A stretch of DNA of 64,000 bases from Rosistilla oblonga (GCF_007751715.1 NZ_CP036292.1:1426001-1490000), one strand, 5' to 3'. Counted from the stretch's first letter, positions 36,176-45,521 are shown. Numbers and translations: made by a program. The notes: a model not told the origin generated them from the letters alone.

Positions 36176-38602
36176 ATGATCCCTTCCGTCGATCAGTTTG
36201 AAAAACTCGGAGCCTTCTATCTGGGCCGCGAGTACGATTTGAAAGCCGGCCGCAATCGCGACGACCTGCTGATGTACGATGCTAAAGATTTGTGCACTCA
36301 CGCCCTCTGCGTCGGAATGACCGGCAGCGGCAAGACGGGGCTCTGTCTGTCACTGTTGGAAGAAGCCGCGATCGACGGCATTCCGGCTCTTTGCGTCGAT
36401 CCCAAGGGAGACCTGGCGAATCTGCTGCTGACCTTCCCCGACTTCAATCCCGAAGATTACAAACCTTGGTTGGAACAGGGAGAAGCATCGCGGAAGGGGA
36501 TCACGCTGGACGAATTGGCTGCCAGCAAGGCGAAGCTGTGGCAGGACGGACTGGCGTCGTGGGGGCAGGACGGCGAACGCATCCGCCGTTTTCAAGATTC
36601 GGTCGACATCGCCGTCTACACGCCTGGCAGCAACATCGGGCTGCCGTTGACGATTTTGAAGAGCTTCAACGCGCCGCCCCCCGAAATTTTGGAAGACAGC
36701 GAAGCGATGAGCGATCGGATCGCCAGCGCCGCATCGGGGCTGTTGGCGTTGGTCGGCGTCGATGCCGATCCGCTCTCCTCCCCCGATCACATCCTGCTGT
36801 CGAAGATTTTGGACACCAACTGGCGTGCCGGGAAAAACGTGACCATCGGCGACTTGATCGGGATGATCGCTTCGCCGCCGTTCGATCGCGTCGGCGTGAT
36901 CAATCTCGATGCCTTCATGTCGCCAGCCGATCGAACCAAGCTGTCGATGCGGTTGAACAATCTGTTGGCCTCTCCCGCCTTCTCGACTTGGTTGGAAGGC
37001 GAAGCGTTGGACATTCAGCGGCTGATGTACACCGACGAGGGGAAGCCGCGGTTGACGATCCTGTCGATCGCCCATCTGTCGGATACCGAGCGGATGTTTT
37101 TCGTCACGATCCTGTTGAACGAATTGGTCGCCTGGATGCGGACGCAGAGCGGCACCAGCAGCTTGCGGGCGATGTTCTACATGGACGAGGTCTTCGGCTA
37201 TTTCCCTCCCGTCGCTAAACCGCCATCGAAGGCGCCGATGCTGACGCTGCTGAAGCAGGCTCGGGCGTTTGGTTTGGGCGTCACGCTAGCGACTCAAAAC
37301 CCGGTCGACCTCGACTACAAAGGGCTGTCGAACATCGGCACCTGGTTCTTGGGGCGGCTGCAAACCGAACGCGATAAGCAGCGTGTGCTCGAGGGACTCG
37401 AAGGAGCCGCGGCGCAGACCGGCGTGCCGTTTGACCGCCAAGAGATGGAACAGACGCTGGCCGGGTTGGGGAGCCGCGTCTTCTTGATGAACAACGTTCA
37501 CGACGATGGGCCGCGCGTCTTTCAGTCGCGTTGGGCGCTGTCGTTCCTGTCGGGCCCGTTGGCTCGCGATCAGATCTCCCGGTTGATGAAGGACCGCCGA
37601 GAGCAGGCAGCCAAGGCGTTGGCCGAAAGTGGTGAACCGGCCGAATCGATCGCCGCCGGAAGCGCTCAAGGTTCGCGGCCGATGGTTCCCGCGGGGATCG
37701 AGGAGCGGTTTGTCTGCCCGACGCAAACACCGGCCGAATCGGCGTCGCTGGTCTACCGGCCGGCGATTTTGGGAAAGGGATCGCTGCACTTCGTCCGCAG
37801 CCGCGGGTCGATCGATCTGTGGCAGGATCAGATGCGAATCGTCTCTTGCGCCGCTGGCGTCCCCGATCCGCTGTGGATCGACAGCAAGCCCGCTCCACAG
37901 GATCTGCAGCTCAGCGATCGACCGGACGAAAGGTATACGTTCGCCGATCTGCCGACCGAATTGGTGAATGAGAAATCGTACAAGCGCTGGGCGGACGATC
38001 TGAAGGATTACTTCTACCGACACCAAACGCTGGCGGTCTACGAATGCGACGAAGTCGATCAGCTAGCGCCGCCGGGATCGACCGAGGTGCAGGCGCGATT
38101 GCACTTCAAACAAGCGGCTCGCGAGGCGCGGGATCGCGAGACGGAGAAGTTGCGTGACAAGTTCTCCTCGAAAATGCAATCGTTGGAAAAGAAGATTCGG
38201 ACCGCCGAGGATCGCGTTTCCCGCGAAGCGTCGCAAGCCCAAGGGGCGACTTGGCAATCGATGATCCAGATCGGTTCGACGCTGTTAAACGGATTTATGG
38301 GGAACAAGATCAGCCGTCGGGCTTCGACAGCGGCCAACGGATGGAATCGCGCCGCGCGGCAGAAGGAGGATGTCCACCGCGCCGAAGCGGCGTTGCAAGC
38401 GTTGCACGGCGACATGGCCGATCTGGAAGAGGATTTGAAACGCGAGATCGACGAACTGGCCGAACGCTTTCATATCGAGAACCTGAAGCTGGAAGAGACG
38501 CTGATCAATCCACGCAAGGGGGATTTGCGAGTCGATTCGCCCGTGCTGCTGTGGACCCCGTGGCAAGTCGATTCGGTGGGGATCGCCCAGCGGCTGTTTT
38601 AG
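36176..38602 (+). CDS. HerA/VirB4-like P-loop ATPase, function unknown
   Basis: 808 residues. Walker A GMTGSGKT (47-54) follows a short lead 'FYLGREYDLKAGRNRDDLLMYDAKDLCTHALCVG'. 'ALCVDPKGDLANLLLTFPDF' and Walker B 'RAMFYMDEVFGYFPP' place it with HerA/FtsK-type DNA-translocating or VirB4-like ATPases. The last third is different: a long charged helical stretch ('RDKFSSKMQSLEKKIRTAEDRVSREASQAQG...KEDVHRAEAALQALHGDMADLEEDLKREIDELAERF') predicted as coiled coil. No NurA nuclease or conjugation gene is adjacent, so a DNA-end role is not supported. A GATC-rich inverted repeat follows. Confidence 0.7.
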   Translation: MIPSVDQFEKLGAFYLGREYDLKAGRNRDDLLMYDAKDLCTHALCVGMTGSGKTGLCLSLLEEAAIDGIPALCVDPKGDLANLLLTFPDFNPEDYKPWLEQGEASRKGITLDELAASKAKLWQDGLASWGQDGERIRRFQDSVDIAVYTPGSNIGLPLTILKSFNAPPPEILEDSEAMSDRIASAASGLLALVGVDADPLSSPDHILLSKILDTNWRAGKNVTIGDLIGMIASPPFDRVGVINLDAFMSPADRTKLSMRLNNLLASPAFSTWLEGEALDIQRLMYTDEGKPRLTILSIAHLSDTERMFFVTILLNELVAWMRTQSGTSSLRAMFYMDEVFGYFPPVAKPPSKAPMLTLLKQARAFGLGVTLATQNPVDLDYKGLSNIGTWFLGRLQTERDKQRVLEGLEGAAAQTGVPFDRQEMEQTLAGLGSRVFLMNNVHDDGPRVFQSRWALSFLSGPLARDQISRLMKDRREQAAKALAESGEPAESIAAGSAQGSRPMVPAGIEERFVCPTQTPAESASLVYRPAILGKGSLHFVRSRGSIDLWQDQMRIVSCAAGVPDPLWIDSKPAPQDLQLSDRPDERYTFADLPTELVNEKSYKRWADDLKDYFYRHQTLAVYECDEVDQLAPPGSTEVQARLHFKQAAREARDRETEKLRDKFSSKMQSLEKKIRTAEDRVSREASQAQGATWQSMIQIGSTLLNGFMGNKISRRASTAANGWNRAARQKEDVHRAEAALQALHGDMADLEEDLKREIDELAERFHIENLKLEETLINPRKGDLRVDSPVLLWTPWQVDSVGIAQRLF

Positions 38603-38615
38603 GGATCGCCGCGAT

Positions 38616-38776
38616 GGTCGCCTTTCGCTCCGCGAAAGTGCGGATCCCGAATTCGCGCTCCGCGAACCGGACGCTAACGCGTGGCGGCTGATGGCCGCCT
38701 TTCGCTCCGCGAAAGTCGCGTCCGGCTCGCGACGCTCGAATACAGGGGCCGCACTTTCGCGGAGCGAAAGGCGACC
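38616..38776. repeat. 161-bp element with perfect 28-bp inverted ends
   Basis: 38616-38643 and 38749-38776 are exact reverse complements (28 bp). Each contains CTTTCGCTCCGCGAAAG, itself a hairpin, and a third copy of that core is at about 38698-38716. It begins 13 bp after the HerA-like stop and could end its transcript. The rest of the gap 38603-38921 has no gene. Confidence 0.8.
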
Positions 38777-38921
38777 TTGGGCAAATTCGCAGGCTTGCTG
38801 CGAGTGCAACGTTACCTGCTTTTTACGGTGCCAAATGCCGCAGCGCTCGGCGGTCGAGAGGACCGTTGTCGCGCGACGGCCCCTTTGCTGCAACTTGGAC
38901 GCTCGTTAGGATTCGGCAGCT

Positions 38922-40892
38922 ATGTCACATGGTCTGAACCCCGCTCAACACGAAGCCGTTAATACGCTCTCTGGTCCGCTGCTGGTCTTGGCCGGAGCGG
39001 GTACGGGGAAGACGCGCGTCGTCACCTTTCGTATCGCCAACCTGATCCGCAACGGCACCGCTGCCGATCGGATCCTTGCGGTGACGTTCACCAACAAAGC
39101 AGCGGGCGAGATGCAGGAGCGGATCGCCGAGCTTCTGGGGATCTCCAAACGCCCGTCCAAAAAAGACGATCGGCCGCGGCCCGTGATCGGCACGTTCCAC
39201 TCGCAGTGCGTTCGCATCTTGCGCCAACACGCGACCAATCTGGGATACCCGAAGAAGTTCGCGATCTATGATCGATCGGATCAAGAGAGCATCGCGCGGA
39301 GCGTGCTTCGCGAATTGCGTTTGCCGACGGCGGCGCTGAAGCCGGGCGATCTGCTGTCGATCATCGGCCAATGGAAAAACGGCTCGATCCATCCCGACGC
39401 GGCGGTCAACGAAGCGCGAACCGACAAAGAGCACCTCGCGGCGGCTGGTTATCGGCGGTATCAGAATTCGCTGAAGGCTTGCGGCGCGATGGACTTCGAC
39501 GATCTGTTGCTGAACACCGAGGTGCTGTTTACCGAACACGAAGAGGTTCGCCAATCGGAGGCCGATCGCTTCGATCACATCCTTGTCGATGAGTATCAGG
39601 ACACCAACGGCAGCCAGTATCGGATCATCAAAGCGCTCGCCGATGCGCATCGCAATCTGTGTGTCGTGGGGGACGATGATCAATCGATTTATGGCTGGCG
39701 TGGAGCCGACGTTCGCCACATTTTGAACTTCAAGAAAGACTGGGAAGATGCGACCGTCGTCCGCTTGGAGGACAATTATCGCTCGACCGGATCGATCCTC
39801 GAAATGGCCAACCGGTTGATTCAGTACAACACGGTCCGGCACGACAAATCGCTAAAGCCGGCACGTCCGGCGGGACAGCGGCCGCGGATCTCGCAGTTCA
39901 AAGACGAGACCGAAGAATCGCAGCGCGTCGTCGGCGAGATCGGCCGGTTGATCGAATTGAATCACTACCAACCGGGCGAGATCGCGATCCTATTCCGGAC
40001 CAAGGAACAGCCGCGGTTGTTCGAGCAGGAGTTGCGGAAGGCAGCCCTGCCCTACGTGATGATGGGCAGCCAGTCGTTTTTTGATCGACGCGAAGTCCGC
40101 GATGTCGTGGCGTATCTGAAGTGGGTCGAACAGCCCGACGATGAGGTCTCGCTGATGCGCGTGGCCAACACGCCGCCGCGCGGGCTGGGCCAGGGAACTG
40201 TCAAGTTGTTGATGGACGCCGCGGTGAAGCGAGGCCAGCCGATCTGGCAGGTGATGTGCGACGACACGGTCACATCGACGCTGCCGCCAGCGGCTCGCCG
40301 CGGAATCGACGACTTGCGTGGCATCCTTGTCGATGTGCAGAATCGGATCCGCGACGATGGACTGACCGAAGCGGTTAACACGCTGATCGCGCGAACGCGT
40401 TATATGGACGAGATCCGCACGCGTTACAACGAGCCCGAAGAGTGTGAAGCGAGAATCGCGTCGATCGGCGAAGTCGTCAACGCGGTCGATGCGTATGCCG
40501 ATCGCGCCAAGAAACCCAGCCTGACCGACTTCCTCTCGGAGATCGCTCTTTCGGGACGCGAGATGGGGAACGAAAAAGATCGCGCTGCCCAACAGAACGC
40601 GATCTGGTTGCTGACGATGCACGCCGCCAAGGGGCTCGAATTCCCTGTCGTCTATATGGTCGGCATGGAGGATGGCCTGCTGCCTCACCACCGCAGCACC
40701 AAGGGAGACGACGACGCGATCGCTGAAGAGCGGCGGCTGTGTTACGTCGGGATCACCCGGGCGCAGGAAAAGCTGACTCTCTCGCTGGCGCTGACGCGTC
40801 GTAAATGGGGTAAGCCCCGGCCGACGACGCCCAGCCGGTTCCTGTACGAGATCACCGGCCAAGCCGATAATCCAAACCGCTACCGCAAGTAG
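38922..40892 (+). CDS. UvrD/PcrA/Rep-type superfamily 1 DNA helicase
   Basis: 656 residues. Motifs in order: Q-motif region 'LNPAQHEAVNTLSGPLLV', Walker A AGAGTGKT (24-31), 'TFTNKAAGEMQERI', 'GTFHSQCVRILR', Walker B 'ILVDEYQDTN', 'VGDDDQSIYGWRGA', 'LEDNYRST', 'TMHAAKGLEFPVVYMVGMEDGLLPH', 'EERRLCYVGITRAQEKLTL'. A 3'-5' SF1A helicase of repair/replication is expected. The ending 'ITGQADNPNRYRK' is shorter than the UvrD tail of Gammaproteobacteria. Choice among UvrD, PcrA and Rep is not safe from sequence alone. The HisA-like gene follows after 18 bp. Confidence 0.9.
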   Translation: MSHGLNPAQHEAVNTLSGPLLVLAGAGTGKTRVVTFRIANLIRNGTAADRILAVTFTNKAAGEMQERIAELLGISKRPSKKDDRPRPVIGTFHSQCVRILRQHATNLGYPKKFAIYDRSDQESIARSVLRELRLPTAALKPGDLLSIIGQWKNGSIHPDAAVNEARTDKEHLAAAGYRRYQNSLKACGAMDFDDLLLNTEVLFTEHEEVRQSEADRFDHILVDEYQDTNGSQYRIIKALADAHRNLCVVGDDDQSIYGWRGADVRHILNFKKDWEDATVVRLEDNYRSTGSILEMANRLIQYNTVRHDKSLKPARPAGQRPRISQFKDETEESQRVVGEIGRLIELNHYQPGEIAILFRTKEQPRLFEQELRKAALPYVMMGSQSFFDRREVRDVVAYLKWVEQPDDEVSLMRVANTPPRGLGQGTVKLLMDAAVKRGQPIWQVMCDDTVTSTLPPAARRGIDDLRGILVDVQNRIRDDGLTEAVNTLIARTRYMDEIRTRYNEPEECEARIASIGEVVNAVDAYADRAKKPSLTDFLSEIALSGREMGNEKDRAAQQNAIWLLTMHAAKGLEFPVVYMVGMEDGLLPHHRSTKGDDDAIAEERRLCYVGITRAQEKLTLSLALTRRKWGKPRPTTPSRFLYEITGQADNPNRYRK

Positions 40893-40910
40893 CTCGTTGG
40901 TTCCCATGCC

Positions 40911-41675
40911 ATGCTCAGCACCACCGCAGAATCGACCGACGACGATCCGCTGGCGTCGGTCTTGGGCGTGATCGATCTGAAGGAGGGCAAAGCCGTCCAC
41001 GCGGTCCGCGGCAATCGCGACAGCTATCGGCCGGTTTGCTGTGCCGCGACAAATGATGGCGATCCGATCGCGTTGGCTCAAATGTATCTCGACTCCGACG
41101 TCGGCGGGTTGTACGTCGCCGATCTCGACGCGATCACCGCGGGGGCTCCTCACAACAAGCTCCTGAATCGCTTGGCGGATTTGGGAGCTCCGATCTGGAT
41201 CGACGCCGGCGTCGTCGAATTGCAACTGCCCGCGTCCGACCGGATCGTCCGCGTCGTCGGGACCGAATCGATAGCCTCTTTGGAAGAGCTTGTGCCGCTG
41301 CGCGAGCGGTGGTCGGCTCGGCGGCATGGGATCGTTTTGAGCATCGATCTGCGCGAGAGAGTCGTTTTGGGGGGCTCGCCGGCTTTGGCAAGTCAAACGG
41401 CTGTCGAGATCGCTAGCCAAGCGATCAACAGCGGTTTCCGGCGGCTGATCGCGCTGGATCTGGCGGCTGTCGGGGCCGCTTCTGGCACCCTAACGTTGCC
41501 GATTTGCCAGGCTATCGCCGAGAAACACCCCCATGTGGAATTGACCTCCGGCGGCGGGATTCGGACGCTTGCCGACATCCATGTACTAAAAGAGGGGGGC
41601 TGTCGATACGTATTGGTCGGTACGGCCCTCCATGGTGGGCGAAAGAAGTTGTCCTTTGGCAGCGGAACTTGTTGA
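40911..41675 (+). CDS. HisA/HisF-family TIM-barrel protein
   Basis: 254 residues. 'VLGVIDLKEGKAVHAVRGNRDSYRPV', 'YVADLDAI', 'APIWIDAGV', 'LSIDLRERVV', 'LIALDLAAVG' and 'VELTSGGGIRTLADIHVLKEGGCRYVLVGTALHGG' give the repeated half-barrel pattern of phosphoribosylformimino-isomerase relatives. No his operon surrounds it and several HisA positions differ, so it is probably a paralogue. In planctomycetes and methylotrophs a HisA-like protein accompanies tetrahydromethanopterin-linked C1 genes; that link is only a suggestion here. It probably shares the helicase transcript. Confidence 0.7.
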   Translation: MLSTTAESTDDDPLASVLGVIDLKEGKAVHAVRGNRDSYRPVCCAATNDGDPIALAQMYLDSDVGGLYVADLDAITAGAPHNKLLNRLADLGAPIWIDAGVVELQLPASDRIVRVVGTESIASLEELVPLRERWSARRHGIVLSIDLRERVVLGGSPALASQTAVEIASQAINSGFRRLIALDLAAVGAASGTLTLPICQAIAEKHPHVELTSGGGIRTLADIHVLKEGGCRYVLVGTALHGGRKKLSFGSGTC

Positions 41676-41699
41676 CACACGCCAGTTTGCGGCGATAGT
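41672..41699 (+). promoter_or_regulatory. Predicted promoter for the Met/Gly-rich secreted protein gene
   Basis: TTGACA (41672-41677, perfect -35) and GATAGT (41694-41699) with 16-bp spacing, overlapping the stop codon of the HisA-like gene and about 80 bp before ATG 41782. Confidence 0.5.
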
Positions 41700-41781
41700 C
41701 TGTTTATAGGGATTTGTGTCCCGAATCCCTTCTTATCCCTTGGCGATTGCCGCCCCTATCGCTCCAGCCCTCGAGGTTCCG

Positions 41782-43374
41782 ATGTCGCATCGCGTCGAAG
41801 CTACCCATGCCGCCAGTCTTCAAAACTCCCATCGCGCCCGACAGTTATTGGCTGCATGGTTTGTTGGATTGATCGCTGCAGTGGCGTTGGGGGCGATCGC
41901 ATCGCCGGCTTGGGGCCAAGCGGCAGCTGGAAAGCCTCAATACGACGTGATGAAGTACCAGCCGAACTGGTTTACTGAAAAGTCGATCGTCAATCGGATC
42001 AAGCAGATTCGCAGCCAGATCGTCAGCGATCCAGCTCAGTTGAGCGAGCAGAAAGACTTCTTCGTCAAGATCTACCAAAACATCTTTGCATCGATGACCG
42101 ACCCGGCGGAGTTTGCCAACTTGCAACCGCGCCGTGCCGAAGTGATGAAGGACATTTACAACGCCGCTCGCCGCGGCAACACGCAGGTTTCGCGTGGCCT
42201 GTCGATCATGTCGTTCCAGCAATGCAAAGCGATCGCTCAAGGAAACTACTACCCCGGTGCTCGGATCAACGCCGTCTTTATGATCGGCGAACTCAACGAT
42301 CGCGAACCGAACTCGTTGGAAAAGAAAGCTCCGATCCCGATGCAAGCGGCGCTGCCGTTGTTGTTGGAGATCGTCGAAGATGCCAAGTACGACGATGGGC
42401 TGCGAGTCGCGGCGATCCAAGGGATCCAACGCCACGCTTCGCTGAACGCCGAGCGTTGGAAGCCTGAATTGCAAGACAAAGTCGCCGACCTGATGATCGC
42501 GACCGCTCAAGAGTCCGCTCCGAAAGATCGCAACCTCGAGGCCCACGGCTGGGTCCAGATGTTGGCGATCAACACGTTGGTCAGTCTGAAAAACCCGCGC
42601 CGCGTCGACCAAGTGGCCAAGCTGGTGATGGAGCTTCCGACCAAAGAGGATTCGTCGCAGATGGCTCTCGTTTACGCAGCCCGTGCGACTCCCAAGATCG
42701 AGATTCCCAAGGAGTTCAAACCGCAAGCCGATGCCGTTCTGAAGAGCTGGGCGACTCAGATCGTCGGCAGCATCGCGCGGGAGGCAAAGCGGATCGAAGA
42801 CCTGGAAAAACCGCGTCCCAAAGCCTCGATGATGGGAATGGGAAGCGGTGAGATGGGAATGATGAGCGGCCCCGAAGGCTACGACATGGGCGGCATGGAG
42901 ATGGGAATGGAAATGGGCATGGGGATGGGAATGCCGGGTGCGACGGCTGCCAAGCCGCAAACCGTGGAGATCATTCTCGCTCGCCGAATGCTCAACGACG
43001 TGATCGAATCGTTCCACCTCGGTCTGACCGGCACGCGGGCAAAGACCGATCCCGCGAGGGTCTCAAAGGGCCTCGTGGCTAATCTCAGCGACGAAAAAGA
43101 GAAGGCCGATGCGGTCCGCTTGGTGGCGCTGATCGATGAAGTCAAAGAGGGCGTCAACGATACGATGATTTCGAAGAATCTCGAATATGCCGAGAAGCTT
43201 CGCGAGCTCGAAGCAAAGCTGCAAGCGTTCGTTAATCCCGATGCCGCAGCCGATCCGAAGCCGGGGAACAATGCGAGCCCGTTCTTCGACGGCCCGTTTT
43301 CGAGTGCTCCTCCGGCGCTCAACCGCACCGAACCCAACGTCGCTTCGCGTCCTAAGGCAGCTGGACAGAACTAA
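41782..43374 (+). CDS. Secreted helical-repeat protein with Met/Gly-rich linker
   Basis: 530 residues from ATG 41782; a GTG at 41716 is possible. The hydrophobic stretch 'LLAAWFVGLIAAVALGAIASPAWG' is a long signal peptide or anchor. Residues about 60-345 are helical and HEAT-like ('LPLLLEIVEDAKYDDGLRVAAIQGIQRHASL'). About 355-395 is dominated by M and G ('GMGSGEMGMMSGPEGYDMGG', then alternating MEMGM units), followed by another helical part. The family is not recognised; the repeats suggest a protein-interaction scaffold. The 3' end overlaps the convergent rsmD gene by 23 bp. Confidence 0.6.
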   Translation: MSHRVEATHAASLQNSHRARQLLAAWFVGLIAAVALGAIASPAWGQAAAGKPQYDVMKYQPNWFTEKSIVNRIKQIRSQIVSDPAQLSEQKDFFVKIYQNIFASMTDPAEFANLQPRRAEVMKDIYNAARRGNTQVSRGLSIMSFQQCKAIAQGNYYPGARINAVFMIGELNDREPNSLEKKAPIPMQAALPLLLEIVEDAKYDDGLRVAAIQGIQRHASLNAERWKPELQDKVADLMIATAQESAPKDRNLEAHGWVQMLAINTLVSLKNPRRVDQVAKLVMELPTKEDSSQMALVYAARATPKIEIPKEFKPQADAVLKSWATQIVGSIAREAKRIEDLEKPRPKASMMGMGSGEMGMMSGPEGYDMGGMEMGMEMGMGMGMPGATAAKPQTVEIILARRMLNDVIESFHLGLTGTRAKTDPARVSKGLVANLSDEKEKADAVRLVALIDEVKEGVNDTMISKNLEYAEKLRELEAKLQAFVNPDAAADPKPGNNASPFFDGPFSSAPPALNRTEPNVASRPKAAGQN

Positions 43375-43999
43375 GTTCGGTCAACGCCAGCTGGGTGATT
43401 CCGTATTTCCGCACGTCCCATTCGGCTGCGGTTAGTTCGGCGGTATCAAAAAAGTTGTCGCATTCGGCAACTAACACGCCGTGCGGATGGGCTTCGGCGG
43501 CGAAGCAGATCATCCGGTTCAGATCTTTGATCCGCGACTGGAACATCTCGTACGGCGGGCACATCAAAAAGACCCACGGCGTATCGGGCTCTTCGGCGTG
43601 CGCTTGGTGCATCAATGCACCGAGTCCACGAAACGCGTCTCCCGCGGTCAGCGAGATGCGCTCGGTGAGGTCGAGATCGGCGACGTTTTGACGGATCTGT
43701 TCCAGCGTTCGCCGGTTCTGCTCCATCGTCACGGCTCGGCTGGCTCCGCGGCTGATCGATTCGATCGCTAGCACGCCGGTGCCCCCAAAGGGATCGAAAA
43801 CGATCGATCCTTTGATTCGTTGGCCGATCAGATTAAACAGGCTCTCACGCACCGAGTCTCGCATCGGACGCGTGCTACGGTCGCCGTTGTAGCGGACCTT
43901 GCGGCCCCGCATATCGCCTCCGATCACTCGCAGTGTGGTCGCTTTGGGCTTCACACCGCGCTTCGCCTCGGACGCCTGGTAAGGTTTTGATTTCTTCAA
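43352..43999 (-). CDS. rsmD: 16S rRNA (guanine-N2) methyltransferase, RsmD family
   Basis: 215 residues. 'LRVIGGDMRGRKV', 'TRPMRDSVRESLFNLIG' and the SAM motif 'VFDPFGGTGVLAIES' (68-75 core) are characteristic of RsmD, which methylates G966 of 16S rRNA. The motif-IV tetrapeptide, normally D/N-PP-Y/F, reads C147-P-P-Y. The basic N-terminal leader is slightly longer than usual. Its last 23 bp overlap the end of the convergent gene ending at 43374. Confidence 0.82.
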   Translation of the reverse strand: MKKSKPYQASEAKRGVKPKATTLRVIGGDMRGRKVRYNGDRSTRPMRDSVRESLFNLIGQRIKGSIVFDPFGGTGVLAIESISRGASRAVTMEQNRRTLEQIRQNVADLDLTERISLTAGDAFRGLGALMHQAHAEEPDTPWVFLMCPPYEMFQSRIKDLNRMICFAAEAHPHGVLVAECDNFFDTAELTAAEWDVRKYGITQLALTELSSVQLP

Positions 44000-44141
44000 G
44001 AATTGTCACGTTTCGCAAGGATTTCACTGAACCGCCCAGGCGATTGCGTTCGTACAGCCTGGATTCTACGGTCTATCATGACGTCGCGTGGTGTGGCCAT
44101 CAATGGGAGCCTGGGACAGGGCTGCGGATTGGATCTTGAAG

Positions 44142-45500
44142 ATGAGAGTTGAAATGAGTTTACGAATTCTCGCCGCACCGCTGTTGCTGGCGATCTGCTT
44201 GACCAATCTGGCTGCCGCGCAAGAGTCCGACGGCGACCAAGCCGCCGCCGCCGAAACACCCGTGGCCGCGGAGCAACCGCCGGCAGAGGATGCGAAACCC
44301 GCGGCTGAAGAGAAGCCAGCTGAAGAGAAGCCAGCAGCCGAGGAGAAGCCAGCAGCCGAGGAGAAGCCTGCGGCGGACAAGCCTGCGGCTGAGGATGAAA
44401 AAACGGTGGCATCTCCCGAGGAGGTGAAGAAGTTGCAGGCGGTGTTCGATCAGCGGGTCAAGGAGTGGCGGAAAGCGACTCAGGAGTTTTGGGCCGAGGT
44501 CAACGAATTCCACACCGCTGGCGGCGACGTGAAATTCAGCGAACAGATCCGCTGGGCCGAGCGAGAATCGGCGACTCGCGACGCGATGCAGGCTGCGTTT
44601 CTGGCGGCTTCGGATTTAGTTTTCGCCGATCATGAAAATCGCGACGCGCGAACCTTTATGGCTCAATCGATCCTCTACCACGCGCAAAACGACTGGTACG
44701 AAGGGCTCAAAGATGCAGCGCTGGCGATGTTGGAAGTTGGCATCAAAGATGTCCAACTGAATGTGATCGCCGGTGTCGCCGCAGCGGCGACGGGAGACTT
44801 TGAAGTCGCCAAAGAGAATCTGAAACTGACTCCCGCCGAAGGCGATGAGGGGCTTTTGAAGGTCGCCCGCCGGATGAACTTTATGCTCGATCCGTTGCAG
44901 GAGGCGTGGGAGAAGGAGCAGAAGATTCGCCAGGCGGAAGCGGAAGCGGACGACCTGCCTCGCGTTTTGCTGAAGACGACGCGTGGTGATGTGTTGGTGG
45001 AACTGTTTGAAAATGAAGCTCCCAATACCGTCGCCAGCTTCATCTCGCTGGTCGAGGATGGTTTCTACAGCAACGTGCCGTTTTACCAAGTGGTCGAGCA
45101 TGAGTTTGCTCAGACGGGCGATCGCGACGGCGATGGATCGGGAACTGCCGACTACCGCGTGCGCGACGAAGCGACTGGCGAGCGGGGGATCTTTCGCGGA
45201 TCGTTGGTGTTGGCCAAGATCCCCAATCCCAACGCCGCTCACAATCCCGATGTGCCGGGAACGATCCCCGATACCGGCAGCAGCCAGTTCCTGATCACGC
45301 TGTTGCCCTTCAATCCCGACTACAAAGAACTCTGCTGCTTCGGCCGCGTGATCAGCGGGATGGGAGCGATCTCGACGCTCAACCGCGCCAAGGTCGAAAA
45401 GGAGAAGGACGCGCCGGTCGTGTTGCCCGATTCGATCATCGAAGCGGAAGTCGTGCGGAAGCGGGATCACGAATACAAACCCGAAACGCTTCCTTACTGA
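44142..45500 (+). CDS. Secreted cyclophilin-type peptidyl-prolyl isomerase with Pro/Ala/Glu-rich leader
   Basis: 452 residues from ATG 44142, or 448 from ATG 44154; both give a signal peptide (LRILAAPLLLAICLTNLAAAQ). Residues about 30-90 are a low-complexity run of AEEKPA units. A helical middle part (about 90-270) precedes a C-terminal cyclophilin domain: 'LLKTTRGDVLVELFENEAPNTVASFISLVEDGFYSNVPFYQVV', 'FRGSLVLAKIPNPN', 'SSQFLITLLPFNPDYKELCCFGRVISGM'. A periplasmic protein-folding role is expected. The usual catalytic Arg/Phe region (FHRVI.GFM.QGGD) is changed to 'FYQVVEHEFAQTGD', so activity may be reduced. Confidence 0.8.
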   Translation: MRVEMSLRILAAPLLLAICLTNLAAAQESDGDQAAAAETPVAAEQPPAEDAKPAAEEKPAEEKPAAEEKPAAEEKPAADKPAAEDEKTVASPEEVKKLQAVFDQRVKEWRKATQEFWAEVNEFHTAGGDVKFSEQIRWAERESATRDAMQAAFLAASDLVFADHENRDARTFMAQSILYHAQNDWYEGLKDAALAMLEVGIKDVQLNVIAGVAAAATGDFEVAKENLKLTPAEGDEGLLKVARRMNFMLDPLQEAWEKEQKIRQAEAEADDLPRVLLKTTRGDVLVELFENEAPNTVASFISLVEDGFYSNVPFYQVVEHEFAQTGDRDGDGSGTADYRVRDEATGERGIFRGSLVLAKIPNPNAAHNPDVPGTIPDTGSSQFLITLLPFNPDYKELCCFGRVISGMGAISTLNRAKVEKEKDAPVVLPDSIIEAEVVRKRDHEYKPETLPY

Positions 45501-45521
45501 TTCGCTTCGGCGGTCGCCGAT

